Positions 14,332-23,170 of a stretch of DNA of 33,898 nt are shown piece by piece. The position numbers were made by a program, and so were the translations under genes. The stretch lies in contig CABUUD010000012.1 of assembly GCA_902494585.1 (NCBI GenBank), positions 1 to 33,898 of the forward strand. The letters run 5' to 3'. Each line of letters opens with the position of its first letter. Positions within the stretch are counted from its first letter, which is position 1. The notes beneath the pieces were generated by a model. The model had not been told where the DNA came from. It ran no database searches and was given only the letters and a program-made list of their open reading frames with translations. This DNA is from an uncultured Collinsella sp. (lineage in GTDB: Bacteria; Actinomycetota; Coriobacteriia; Coriobacteriales; Coriobacteriaceae).

Positions 14332-16356
14332 ATGCGTCAATTTAAGACCGAGAGCAAAAAACTGCTCGACCTCATGATCAACTCCATCTACACCAATAAG
14401 GAAATCTTCCTGCGCGAGCTTATCTCTAACGCGAGCGACGCCGTCGACAAGCTCAACTTTAAGAGCCTGCAGGATCCGAGCGTCAAGATCGACCAGGGCG
14501 ACCTGGCTATTCGCGTTTCCTTTGATAAAGACGCCCGCACCATTACCATCTCGGATAACGGCATTGGCATGACCGCCGAGGAGCTCGAGCGCAATCTGGG
14601 CACCATCGCCCATTCCGGCTCCGAGGAGTTTAAGACCGAGAACGCCGAGCAGCAGGGTTCGGATGTCGACATCATCGGTCAGTTTGGCGTGGGCTTCTAC
14701 TCGGCTTTTATGGTCGCCAGCCATGTGAAGGTCGTCAGCCGCGCCTATGGCGAGGATGTCGCCCATGTGTGGGAATCCGACGGTCTTGAGGGTTACACCA
14801 TCGAAGACGGCGAGCGCGCCGAGCACGGCACCGATGTCATCCTGACGCTGCGCGAGAACGAGAAGCTCGATGCCGACGGCGAGGCCGAGACCTACGATCG
14901 CTTCCTGACCGAGTGGGGCCTCAAGAGCTTGATTCAGCAGTACAGCAACTATGTGCGTTACCCGATTCAGATGATGGTGTCCAAGAGCCGCCAGAAACCC
15001 AAGCCCGAGGACGCCGGCGACGATTACAAGCCCGAGTACGAGGACTACCAGGAGCTCGAGACCGTCAATTCCATGACACCGATCTGGAAGAAGCGCAGCT
15101 CCGATGTCGAGCAGAAGGACTACGACGAGTTCTACAAGTCCACGTTCCACGACTTTGACGATCCCGCGCGCACCATCAGCTTCCACGCCGAGGGCACGCT
15201 CGAGTATGACGCCCTGCTGTTTGTGCCAGGACGCGCGCCGTTCGATCTGTACAGCAAGGACTACGAGAAGGGTCTGGCGCTCTACAGCTCCAACGTCCTG
15301 ATCATGGAGAAGTGCGACGACCTGCTGCCCGACTACTACAACTTTGTCCGCGGCGTCGTGGATTCCGCCGACGTGTCGCTCAACATCTCGCGCGAGACGC
15401 TGCAGCAGAACCGTCAGCTCAAGGCCATCGCCAAGCGTGTGGAAAAGAAGATTACCGCCGACCTTGAGGATATGCGTGACAACGACCGCGAGGCCTACGA
15501 GAAGTTCTTTGAGAACTTTGGCCGCGGTCTTAAGTACGGCATCTACTCGAGCTATGGCATGAAGGCCGATGAGCTCGCCGACCTGTTGCTGTTCTGGTCT
15601 GCCAAGGAACAGAAGATGATTACCCTGGCCGAGTATGCCAAGGGCATGCCCGAGGATCAGAAGGCCATCTACTACGCCGCCGGCGACTCGCGCGAGCGCT
15701 TGGCCAAGATGCCCGTGGTAAAGGGCGTGCTCGACCGCGGCTATGACGTGCTGCTGCTGACGCAGGATGTGGATGAGTTCACGTTCCAGGCTATGCGTGA
15801 GTACGTTGCCGCCGATATGCCCAAGATCTACGAGGACGATGCTGCCCGCGAGGCTGCCGAGAAGGCTGTGGCCGACGGTGCCGAGCCCGAGGTCGAGGAT
15901 CGTCATCTAGAGCTCAAGAACGTTGCGACTGGCGATCTTGATCTGGCGACCGAGGACGAGAAGAAGGAGGCCGAGGACGCCACCAAGGAAAACGAGGACC
16001 TCTTCAGCGCTATGAAGGAGGCGCTCGGTGACAAGGTCGAGAAAGTTGCCGTCTCCGCGCGCCTGACCGATGCCCCCGCTTGCATCACTACCGAGGGCCC
16101 GCTTTCGCTCGAGATGGAGAAGGTGCTCCAGAAGGGTCCCGAGGGCGCGCCCGACGGTATGCCCAAGAGCCAGCGCGTGCTCGAGCTCAACGCCAAGCAC
16201 CCGGTCTTCGACAAGCTTGTCGCTGCCCAGAAGGCAGGCGACGCCGACAAGATCAAGCAGTACTCCGGCTTGCTCTACGATCAGGCCCTGCTGGTCGAGG
16301 GCATCCTCCCCGAGGACCCCGTTGCCTTCGCGGCGGCTGTTTGCAACTTGATGTAG
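14332..16356 (+). CDS. htpG: Molecular chaperone HtpG (bacterial Hsp90)
   Basis: A 674-residue ATP-dependent chaperone. The GHKL nucleotide pocket is intact: ELISNASDAVDKL (Glu29, Asn33, Asp36), SDNGIGM (Asp75) and GQFGVGFYSAF. The middle domain carries the NISRETLQQNR arginine region (Arg finger-like). The C-terminal dimerisation domain is present, preceded by an acidic insertion rich in Glu/Lys (about 510-565), which makes the protein somewhat longer than the usual 620-650. Start ATG 14332 has AAAGGA upstream. It is monocistronic. No CIRCE-type operator was seen upstream. Confidence 0.97.
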   Translation: MRQFKTESKKLLDLMINSIYTNKEIFLRELISNASDAVDKLNFKSLQDPSVKIDQGDLAIRVSFDKDARTITISDNGIGMTAEELERNLGTIAHSGSEEFKTENAEQQGSDVDIIGQFGVGFYSAFMVASHVKVVSRAYGEDVAHVWESDGLEGYTIEDGERAEHGTDVILTLRENEKLDADGEAETYDRFLTEWGLKSLIQQYSNYVRYPIQMMVSKSRQKPKPEDAGDDYKPEYEDYQELETVNSMTPIWKKRSSDVEQKDYDEFYKSTFHDFDDPARTISFHAEGTLEYDALLFVPGRAPFDLYSKDYEKGLALYSSNVLIMEKCDDLLPDYYNFVRGVVDSADVSLNISRETLQQNRQLKAIAKRVEKKITADLEDMRDNDREAYEKFFENFGRGLKYGIYSSYGMKADELADLLLFWSAKEQKMITLAEYAKGMPEDQKAIYYAAGDSRERLAKMPVVKGVLDRGYDVLLLTQDVDEFTFQAMREYVAADMPKIYEDDAAREAAEKAVADGAEPEVEDRHLELKNVATGDLDLATEDEKKEAEDATKENEDLFSAMKEALGDKVEKVAVSARLTDAPACITTEGPLSLEMEKVLQKGPEGAPDGMPKSQRVLELNAKHPVFDKLVAAQKAGDADKIKQYSGLLYDQALLVEGILPEDPVAFAAAVCNLM

Positions 16357-16386
16357 TTCGGGGATACGGCACCGTAACTAGATTAG

Positions 16387-16462
16387 AACGAGAGTGGATA
16401 ATCTCCCGCTTTTGGCTCGAATGCGGGCTTGAAGTGGGAGATTTTCCACTCTCGTTTCCTTT
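16387..16462. terminator. Long inverted repeat, probable terminator of htpG
   Basis: Arms 16387-16407 and 16436-16456 pair over 21 bp with a single mismatch. An alternative inner stem CCCGC/GCGGG exists at 16405-16427. The right side runs into TTTCCTTTT, so it can terminate htpG. Its length is unusual for a terminator and suggests a mobile palindromic repeat. The rest of the gap 16357-16701 holds a small TACGG/CCGTA hairpin after htpG, a GGGGAC word at 16480, and the promoter region of the next operon. Confidence 0.7.
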
Positions 16463-16555
16463 TGTACGGAGTAGTCGTTGGGGACGTTCTTAAATGACTA
16501 TTTGAATTGCTAATTTGTGCGGGTTGTGGTTTTGTGACCTGCTGAAATTAAAGAT

Positions 16556-16594
16556 ACTGTACAACTGTACGTTAATTCGTCTTCGTAGTATATT
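16556..16594 (+). promoter_or_regulatory. Promoter and tandem ACTGTAC operator of the YhgE operon
   Basis: ACTGTACA (16556-16563) is repeated directly as ACTGTACG (16564-16571). The second copy overlaps the -35 position for a -10 box TATATT at 16589-16594 (17-bp spacer). A repressor binding the repeat would block the promoter. The leader also has an inverted repeat ACCATTGT (16614-16621) / ACAATGGT (16648-16655) around a CGCTAAAGCG hairpin. Confidence 0.55.
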
Positions 16595-16701
16595 GCTACC
16601 CGCAAAACTCAATACCATTGTGCTCTGAGACGCTAAAGCGCCTACGTACAATGGTTGTCGATAGTACGATTCGATTTAACGACAGGATGGATGGTCCAAG
16701 C

Positions 16702-19467
16702 GTGAGTCTCGGCAGCAAACTATCCAATGCAAAGGTCTCCTTTGCGATATTTAAGCGCGACATTAAGCGACTGCTTGTGAACCCCGTCGCCTTGGTGGTT
16801 ACCCTTGGCGTGTGCGTTATTCCCTCGCTGTATGCCTGGTACAACATCGTGGCCAACTGGGATCCGTACGGAAACACCCAGGGTATCAAGATTGCCATCG
16901 CCAACAACGATCGGGGCACCCAAAACGACTTGGTGGGCGAGCTCAACGCGGGCGACCAGGTTGTCGATCAGCTCAAGGAGAACGATCAGCTGGGCTGGAC
17001 CTTCGTCGATTCGGCGTTCGATGCCAAGGAGGGCGTCGAGAGCGGTGAGTACTATGCGGCCATCGTAATCCCCAAGAACTTCTCGGATAACCTGGTTTCG
17101 ATGCTCGACGGTAACTACCATCAGCCCAAGCTTACGTACTACGTCAATGAGAAGAAGAGCGCTATTGCGCCCAAGGTTACCGACACCGGTGCAAGCACCA
17201 TCGAGGAGCAGATCAACTCGGAATTTGTCTCCACGGTGGGCGAGACCGTTGCCAGCATTGCCAAGGATGCCGGAGTCGATTTAAAGGACAAGGCAACCCA
17301 GACTCAGGATTCGTTGGCAAGTTCTGTCTCCGAGGCATCCGATACCTTGGGCGAGGTGCGCGATTCGATTGGCGACATGAATGCCGCCATCGATAAGACG
17401 AGTGGCGCTATCGCCTCGGCTGATGCGGCACTTGCCGGCATGCAGGGTCAGGCGCCGTCACTGACGCAAGCGATCTCTCAGGGCAACGACCTGCTGGGTG
17501 AAGCTCGCACCACGGCGGGCAACTCTATCGCCTCGCTCTCCAAGGCGCTCTCGGAAGGCAGCCTTGCGCTCACCAAGACGTCGGCCTCCGCGAACGCTGC
17601 CATCGGCAAGCTGACGGGCACGGTCACATCTACGACCACCCGTATCGACAACTCGCTCGAGTCTCTCCAAGCGACGATCGACCACAATAAGGCCGTTATC
17701 GGGCACTTGGAGATTCTCGCCAATGACACGTCGACAGGTTCCGAGGAAATTGACGCGCGCATTGTATCGACCATCAATACGCTCCGTGAGCAGAACGAGA
17801 AGTTGCAGAGCATCAAGGACGGTCTGTCCGCGCAGTCGAGCGCCATGGCGAATGACGCCGCGGCTGTCTCGGGTGCCAGCGACGCTATCAATAACGCAAT
17901 TCAGACCGGTGCGACCAACCTTGGCCAGGCCCAGACGGACCTGGGTCAAAACGCGCTGCCGAAGGCCTCGAGCGCGCTTGATTCCTTTGCCGCCGTCTCG
18001 GGTGATTTGACGGGTATCGTATCTGGCCTCACGCCCACGATTGCAAGCGCGCGCGGTACGCTTTCGCAGCTTAACGCTACGCTCGGCCAGGCCAAGACCA
18101 CGCTGTCCCAGACCGATTCCTCGCTTGCCAAGGTCCAGGACAAGCTCGCAACCGCCGCCAACGACATCGCGGCGCTACAGACCTCCGAGTCCATGGGCGA
18201 GCTGGCCGATCTGATGGGCGTCGACGTCAATGACGTCGCAGACTTCATGGCATCTCCGGTTGAGCTCGCGTCCAAGTCGATCTATCCGGTTAAGAGCTTC
18301 GGCTCGGGCATTGCCCCGTTCTATACCAACCTGGCGCTTTGGGTGGGCGGCTATGTGCTCATCGCCATCTACAAGCTCGAGGTCGACCGTGAAGGTGTTG
18401 GCAGCTTTACGGCGCGCCAAGGCTACTTTGGCCGCTGGTTGCTCATGGTGATCCTGGGCGCGTTGCAGGCCATCATCGTTACGGTGGGTGATCTGGTCAT
18501 TGGCGTACAGTGCGTCAACCCGCTGCTGTTCGTGCTGGGCGGCATCGCCATCTCGTTTACGTACGTCAACATCATTTACGCGCTGTCCACTACGTTTAAG
18601 CACATCGGCAAGGCAATCGGCGTCATTCTGGTTATCGTGCAGATTCCGGGTTCATCGGGCATGTACCCCATCGAGATGATGCCTGGCTTCTTCCAGTGGC
18701 TGCACCCACTGCTGCCCTTTACCTACGGCATCAATCTGCTGCGCGAGACGGTCGGCGGCATGTACTCGTTTAACTACCTGTTTAACCTGTGCATTCTGGG
18801 CGTGTTCTTGATCGTGGCGCTCTTTATCGGCCTGCAGCTGCGTCCGCTGCTGCTCAACCTTAACCTGCTCTTTGATAAACAGCTCTCCACGACCGGTATG
18901 ATGATTTGCGAGTCCAACGACCTGCCGCGCCAGCGCTACTCGCTGCGCACGGCCATGCGCGTCATGCTCGATTCCGATTCGTACCGTCGCGAACTGCTCG
19001 ATCATGCGGTCGCCTTTGAACATCGCTACCCGTACTACATCAAGGGCGGTTTTGCCGCCGTGGTGGGCGTTCAGGTCCTGCTCTTTGTCCTGTCGACGGT
19101 TCTCGATATCGACAATAACGGCAAGATCATCCTGCTTGTCATTTGGATCATCTCGGTTATTGCCATCTGCGGCTGGCTGATCAATATCGAATATATCCGA
19201 GCGAGCCTCAATACCCAGATGCGCATCTCGGCGCTTTCGGATGAGGACCTGCGTCGCGAGATGCGCGAACACACGGCCGCCATTCCTGCCGCCCGCCACA
19301 TGTTTGGCCTCAACGCCAGCGAGCGTGGTGCCAAGGGCGGCGATCAGTCCACGAGCCGCTTGCCGCATATCGGCTCGCACCATAAATCTCAGGGCAGCGA
19401 CAGCACAGCCACAAATGATGGAGATACCACCGCGCTTGGCAAGCACTCCAAAGGAGGTGAGGCATAA
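16702..19467 (+). CDS. YhgE/Pip family membrane protein, long form
   Basis: About 921 residues. It opens with FKRDIKRLL, a membrane helix (about 27-49) ending in the family signature YAWYNIVANWDPYGNT, then an extracytoplasmic domain. A long heptad-rich, Ser/Ala/Thr-rich region (about 190-490) follows. Near 538-750 there is an ABC-2-like block of about six membrane segments, with SSGMYPIEMMPGFFQ and HPLLPFTYGINLLRE typical of YhgE/Pip. Unlike its neighbour it carries an extra cytoplasmic stretch with two more helices (about 780-845) and a hydrophilic His/Ser/Lys tail. The family includes phage infection protein Pip and is related to EsaA of type VII secretion; transport function is inferred. 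The start is uncertain: GTG 16702 with AGGATGG upstream is chosen, ATG 16687 is possible. It is translationally coupled to the next gene. Confidence 0.88.
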   Translation: MSLGSKLSNAKVSFAIFKRDIKRLLVNPVALVVTLGVCVIPSLYAWYNIVANWDPYGNTQGIKIAIANNDRGTQNDLVGELNAGDQVVDQLKENDQLGWTFVDSAFDAKEGVESGEYYAAIVIPKNFSDNLVSMLDGNYHQPKLTYYVNEKKSAIAPKVTDTGASTIEEQINSEFVSTVGETVASIAKDAGVDLKDKATQTQDSLASSVSEASDTLGEVRDSIGDMNAAIDKTSGAIASADAALAGMQGQAPSLTQAISQGNDLLGEARTTAGNSIASLSKALSEGSLALTKTSASANAAIGKLTGTVTSTTTRIDNSLESLQATIDHNKAVIGHLEILANDTSTGSEEIDARIVSTINTLREQNEKLQSIKDGLSAQSSAMANDAAAVSGASDAINNAIQTGATNLGQAQTDLGQNALPKASSALDSFAAVSGDLTGIVSGLTPTIASARGTLSQLNATLGQAKTTLSQTDSSLAKVQDKLATAANDIAALQTSESMGELADLMGVDVNDVADFMASPVELASKSIYPVKSFGSGIAPFYTNLALWVGGYVLIAIYKLEVDREGVGSFTARQGYFGRWLLMVILGALQAIIVTVGDLVIGVQCVNPLLFVLGGIAISFTYVNIIYALSTTFKHIGKAIGVILVIVQIPGSSGMYPIEMMPGFFQWLHPLLPFTYGINLLRETVGGMYSFNYLFNLCILGVFLIVALFIGLQLRPLLLNLNLLFDKQLSTTGMMICESNDLPRQRYSLRTAMRVMLDSDSYRRELLDHAVAFEHRYPYYIKGGFAAVVGVQVLLFVLSTVLDIDNNGKIILLVIWIISVIAICGWLINIEYIRASLNTQMRISALSDEDLRREMREHTAAIPAARHMFGLNASERGAKGGDQSTSRLPHIGSHHKSQGSDSTATNDGDTTALGKHSKGGEA

Positions 19468-21657
19468 ATGAAGAACATCCTGCATCTGTTTAAGCGCGAT
19501 GTCCAAAACGTGTCTCGCTCCGTGATCGGCTTGGTTGTCGTGATGGGCCTCATTATCGTACCGTGTCTGTACGCGTGGTTTAACATCGCCGGCAGCTGGG
19601 ATCCGTACGGCAACACCGGCAATCTTAAGATCGCCGTGGTCAACACCGATGAGGGTTACGAGAGCGATTTGATCCCCGTCGAGGTTAACGTGGGCGAAAA
19701 CGTGACCGCCACCCTACGCGGCAACGAGAGCTTCGATTGGGTTGTGCTCAACAATCGCGAAAAGGCTATCGAGGGCGTTAAGTCGGGCGCGTACTATGCT
19801 GCCGTCGTTATCCCCAAAACGTTTAGCGCTGACATGATGACGCTTTTCTCGACCGACGTGAAACACGCCGATATCGAGTTTTACGAGAACCAGAAGGCCA
19901 ACGCCATTGCGCAGATCGTGACCGAGAAGGGTTCGAGTGCCGTTCAGAGCCAGGTTAACGAAACTTTTACCGAGACCATTACGAGCATCGGTCTTAAGAC
20001 GGTGTCCAGCCTGCTCGATTTCATGAGCACCGACCAGGTCAGCAACTTTATCGCCAACCTGTCCTCGACGCTTGGCGATTCGATTGAGGACCTGCGAGAC
20101 GTTCAGGCAAATGCTTCGTCGCTGGCGGGCATTTTGAGCTCCACGTCCGATTCGCTGACGTCGGCGAGCGGCATGCTCAAGCAGACCGGTGCCGTCGATG
20201 AGTCGACAAAGCAGCTCATGGAACATGCCAAAAGCGGCATCGATGATTCCAAAGAAGCGCTTAAGGCGGCAAACGATGCCATCGATGCCGCAATCGATGG
20301 AAGTGCGGGTTCGTTCGACAATGTGTCTGCCGAGCTCGCGAAGGCGTTCGACACCGCAAACCAGCATGTCGACCTTACGGTGTCCCAACTCAACGATGCC
20401 GCTGCGGCCCTCAATGCGCGCGCCAAGGATATCGATGCGATGGCCGATCAGCTCCGCAGCCTTGCCGACCAGGTGAGCGATGAGAATTTGAAGGACGGCC
20501 TCAAGTCCGCCGCGACGTCGCTGGGCAGAATCGCCGTTGAGTACCGCAACAATGCCAATGAGCTGACGAATATCGCGACGTCGCTCACGAAGAGTATGAC
20601 AGAGGTTAACAAGTCGCGTGCCGAGGTCGATCAGGCAATCGCGGATGCCAAGGCCGGTATCTCGGGCGCCAAGATTGACTACGACTCTACGTTCTCGGTT
20701 AAGGCCAAGGAGCTCAAGAAGACTATTTCGGGCGTTTTGGATTCGCTCAACGGTATCTCGGGCGACCTGGATAGTGCTGTTGCCGGCCTGACCGACGCAT
20801 CCGGTTCGCTGGCAAAGGGCCTCTCCAAGGCTGCAAAGCTGGTCAACAAGGCTTCCGATCAGCTGGGTGAGGCGTCGGACAAGATCAGCGCGTTTAAGGA
20901 CGAGCTCGACGGCGCCTTGATGTCGGATGACCTCGCTACGATCAAGACGATGATCGGCAATGATCCCGAGGGTCTGGCCGTGTCGCTTTCCGGCCCTGTC
21001 GCACTCGACCGCAAGCCGGTCTATCCAATCCGCAACTACGGTTCGGCCATGGCGCCGTTCTACACGATTCTGTCGCTCTGGGTCGGCTCGATCGTACTAG
21101 CGGCCATGATGAAGGTCTCGGTTGACGATGAGCTTATCAACGAGCTCATCCCCGTACGCCTGCACGAGATCTATCTGGGTCGTTACCTGTTCTTTGGCGG
21201 TCTGGCCCTGCTACAGGCGACGCTCGTGTGCGCGGGCGACATCCTGTTCTTTGGCATTCAGTGCGACAACCCGCTGCAGTTTGTGCTAGCGGGCTGGGTC
21301 GCGAGTCTCGTGTTCTCCAATATCGTCTACACGCTTACGGTTTCGTTTGGCGATATCGGCAAGGCGCTCGCAGTCGTGCTGTTGGTCATGCAGGTCGGCG
21401 GTTCGGGCGGCACGTTCCCCATCGAGATGACCGGCCCCGTGTTCCAGGCGATCTATCCGTTCCTGCCGTTTACTCACGGCATCAACGCCATGCATGCTGC
21501 CATGGCTGGCGCCTACCATATGGAGTACTGGGTTGAGCTGGGCATTCTGGCGAGCTATCTGATTCCGTCGCTGGCCTTGGGCGTCGTCTTCCGCCGTCCG
21601 GTCATCAAAGCCAACGACTGGATTATCGAAAAGCTGGAGTCGACAAAGCTTATTTAG
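19468..21657 (+). CDS. YhgE/Pip family membrane protein, short form
   Basis: A 729-residue paralogue of the gene upstream, whose stop codon it abuts (TAA then ATG, with GGAGGTGAGG just before). It has the same plan: FKRD near the N-terminus, first membrane helix (about 14-34), the signature YAWFNIAGSWDPYGNT, a long coiled-coil-like middle (about 180-490), and a C-terminal block of about six membrane segments (about 527-720) with GGTFPIEMTGP and YPFLPFTHGINAMH. It lacks the extra helices and tail of the long form. Strict coupling suggests that the two form a heteromeric membrane complex. No secreted-substrate gene or ATPase is next to them. Confidence 0.92.
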   Translation: MKNILHLFKRDVQNVSRSVIGLVVVMGLIIVPCLYAWFNIAGSWDPYGNTGNLKIAVVNTDEGYESDLIPVEVNVGENVTATLRGNESFDWVVLNNREKAIEGVKSGAYYAAVVIPKTFSADMMTLFSTDVKHADIEFYENQKANAIAQIVTEKGSSAVQSQVNETFTETITSIGLKTVSSLLDFMSTDQVSNFIANLSSTLGDSIEDLRDVQANASSLAGILSSTSDSLTSASGMLKQTGAVDESTKQLMEHAKSGIDDSKEALKAANDAIDAAIDGSAGSFDNVSAELAKAFDTANQHVDLTVSQLNDAAAALNARAKDIDAMADQLRSLADQVSDENLKDGLKSAATSLGRIAVEYRNNANELTNIATSLTKSMTEVNKSRAEVDQAIADAKAGISGAKIDYDSTFSVKAKELKKTISGVLDSLNGISGDLDSAVAGLTDASGSLAKGLSKAAKLVNKASDQLGEASDKISAFKDELDGALMSDDLATIKTMIGNDPEGLAVSLSGPVALDRKPVYPIRNYGSAMAPFYTILSLWVGSIVLAAMMKVSVDDELINELIPVRLHEIYLGRYLFFGGLALLQATLVCAGDILFFGIQCDNPLQFVLAGWVASLVFSNIVYTLTVSFGDIGKALAVVLLVMQVGGSGGTFPIEMTGPVFQAIYPFLPFTHGINAMHAAMAGAYHMEYWVELGILASYLIPSLALGVVFRRPVIKANDWIIEKLESTKLI

Positions 21658-21714
21658 TGCGGCAACTTTAACGCTGATGTAGCACTAATGCCAGCGAGCG
21701 AGCCGCATTTGCGC

Positions 21715-21859
21715 CAAGGTGACGTGAAATTATTAAGTTACGCGGTTTTACCAAACCGCGTAACGGCTCGACGCTGCAAACGACCCTAAGCGGCAATCTG
21801 ACGTTCAATTTCAAGGGCGCGACCAGAAGGTCAGCGCCCTTTCATTTCACGTCACCTTG
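21715..21859. other. Structured non-coding region with nested inverted repeats
   Basis: Perfect 16-bp arms (CAAGGTGACGTGAAAT at 21715-21730 and its complement at 21844-21859) enclose two strong hairpins. One is a perfect 12-bp stem with a 4-nt loop at 21737-21764. The other is a 12-bp stem with one bulge and an AGAA loop at 21813-21841. CCCTAAGCG (21784-21792) can alternatively pair with CGCTTAGGG (21862-21870) just outside. No ORF uses this stretch. It may be a compound terminator of the YhgE operon, a structured RNA, or a palindromic mobile element. The remaining gap (21658-22070) holds a possible small transcript ending at the terminator at 21964. Confidence 0.7.
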
Positions 21860-21963
21860 CTCGCTTAGGGCCGTTTTCGCTGACATTGACGAAACATCGA
21901 GGTTTACTCTGTCGACGCTTTAGTGGGCTGGATTGCGGTGCAACGCTGGTTGTTGCTACAGTA

Positions 21964-22000
21964 GCGGGGCGTGCCGGGGGTCCGGTGCGCCCCGTTTTTA
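21964..22000 (+). terminator. Strong terminator 70 bp upstream of the EamA gene
   Basis: CGGGGCG and CGCCCCG form the base of a GC-rich hairpin followed by GTTTTTATTT. It is far from the YhgE stop (about 300 bp), so it either ends a small RNA transcribed from about 21870-21960 or attenuates read-through into the transporter gene. Confidence 0.8.
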
Positions 22001-22001
22001 T

Positions 22002-22030
22002 TTGACCATGAGGCGGCACGCAGCCATACG
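22002..22030 (+). promoter_or_regulatory. Possible promoter of the EamA transporter gene
   Basis: TTGACC (22002-22007, 5 of 6) and CATACG (22025-22030, 3 of 6) are 17 bp apart, directly after the terminator T run. This supports a separate start for the transporter mRNA. Confidence 0.45.
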
Positions 22031-22070
22031 CGTGCGGACACCACGCCCAGATTGAGTGTGAGGATGTTCC

Positions 22071-23054
22071 ATGGCCCAATACGCTGCCAACGAAATCGAA
22101 AACATGCCCGATAGCCCTGTGGCCCGTGAGGATTTGGGCGCGGGCGGTATTCCCAGGGGCGCCGGCGCACGCTCCCCGCTGTTCTGGAAAGTTTTGCTAC
22201 TTTCGGTGGCGGTCATCTGGGGCTACTCCTTTACCACTATGAAGGACGCACTCGGCACCATTCCGGTGTTCGAGCTGCTCTATGTACGCTTTCTGCCTGC
22301 AGCGTTGGTCATGTTTGCCGTCTTCCACAAGCGCATCACTGCACATTTCAACGCTCGCAATCTGATCGTTGGCCTGAGTATGGGCGTGCTCATGTGGGCG
22401 GCCTATGCGTTGCAGACGGTCGGTCTGGCATATACTACGGCGGGCAAGAATGCTTTTTTGACGGGCACGTATTGCATCCTCGTGCCGTTCGCGAGCTATT
22501 TTCTGAGCGGAGAAAAACTCACCCGCTATAACCTGGGCGCGGCACTGCTGTGCTTGGCGGGCATTGGCTTGGTGGCGCTCGATAGCGTCGAGTTCAACAT
22601 CGGTGACGTCATTACGCTGGCAGGCGCGGTCTTCTTCGCCATCCAGATGGCGGTGACCGCCAAGTACGGTCGCAAAATGGACATCAACGTTATCACGTTT
22701 TGGATGTTTGTGGGCAACGGCGTGCTGAGCCTGGTTTCGTCGCTGTTATTCGAGACCCAGGCGCCTCTGTCCGTGTGGACGCCGAACTTTATCGGTGTGA
22801 TGGCGTTTCTCTCGGTGGGCTGCACATGCGTGGCTCTGCTCATCCAAAACGTCGGCCTGGCGCATGTCCCGGCTTCGACGGGCTCACTGCTCCTTTCGAT
22901 GGAGTCGCCTTCGGGCGTGTTGTTTTCGGTGCTGCTGATGGGGGAGGCGCTCACCTCGCGCCTGCTCGCCGGCTTCGTGCTTATCTTCCTGTCGATTATC
23001 TTGAGTGAGACTCACTTCGATTTTTTGCGCAAAAAGCCGCGCCCGCAATTGTAA
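22071..23054 (+). CDS. EamA/DMT superfamily transporter
   Basis: A 327-residue inner membrane protein with about ten hydrophobic helices in two EamA repeats, after a hydrophilic N-terminal tail of about 38 residues. The first repeat begins near VLLLSVAVIWGYSFTTMKDA, which carries the WG-x-x-F/T motif of the family. The second repeat begins near FNIGDVITLAGAVFFAIQMAV. Such proteins usually export or take up small metabolites and amino acids; the substrate cannot be told from sequence. ATG 22071 has GTGAGGA at a good distance. It is followed by its own terminator. Confidence 0.92.
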   Translation: MAQYAANEIENMPDSPVAREDLGAGGIPRGAGARSPLFWKVLLLSVAVIWGYSFTTMKDALGTIPVFELLYVRFLPAALVMFAVFHKRITAHFNARNLIVGLSMGVLMWAAYALQTVGLAYTTAGKNAFLTGTYCILVPFASYFLSGEKLTRYNLGAALLCLAGIGLVALDSVEFNIGDVITLAGAVFFAIQMAVTAKYGRKMDINVITFWMFVGNGVLSLVSSLLFETQAPLSVWTPNFIGVMAFLSVGCTCVALLIQNVGLAHVPASTGSLLLSMESPSGVLFSVLLMGEALTSRLLAGFVLIFLSIILSETHFDFLRKKPRPQL

Positions 23055-23066
23055 ACAACTTGTTGC

Positions 23067-23092
23067 GCCGCCCTCCCGGGGCGGCATTTTTT
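23067..23092 (+). terminator. Terminator of the EamA gene
   Basis: A 7-bp stem GCCGCCC/GGGCGGC with a 5-nt loop and the T run ATTTTTTA, 13 bases after the stop codon. Confidence 0.9.
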
Positions 23093-23118
23093 ATGCGTCG
23101 CCCTTAAAGTTGTACCTT

Positions 23119-23140
23119 GCACTTTATGCTATCAAAGTGC
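23119..23140. promoter_or_regulatory. Inverted repeat upstream of the amidohydrolase gene
   Basis: GCACTTT and AAAGTGC (7 bp each, 8 bp apart) lie 31 bases before the start codon, in the place expected for the promoter. It is a candidate operator or leader hairpin. Confidence 0.4.
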
Positions 23141-23170
23141 TTGCTGCAAAAACGTTACTGGAGGGCATCT

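Noticed and set aside
14248..15906. Long minus-strand open frame opposite htpG (552 codons)
   Set aside because: It has low-complexity Leu/Val/Gly content typical of antisense shadows, and htpG is intact on the other strand.
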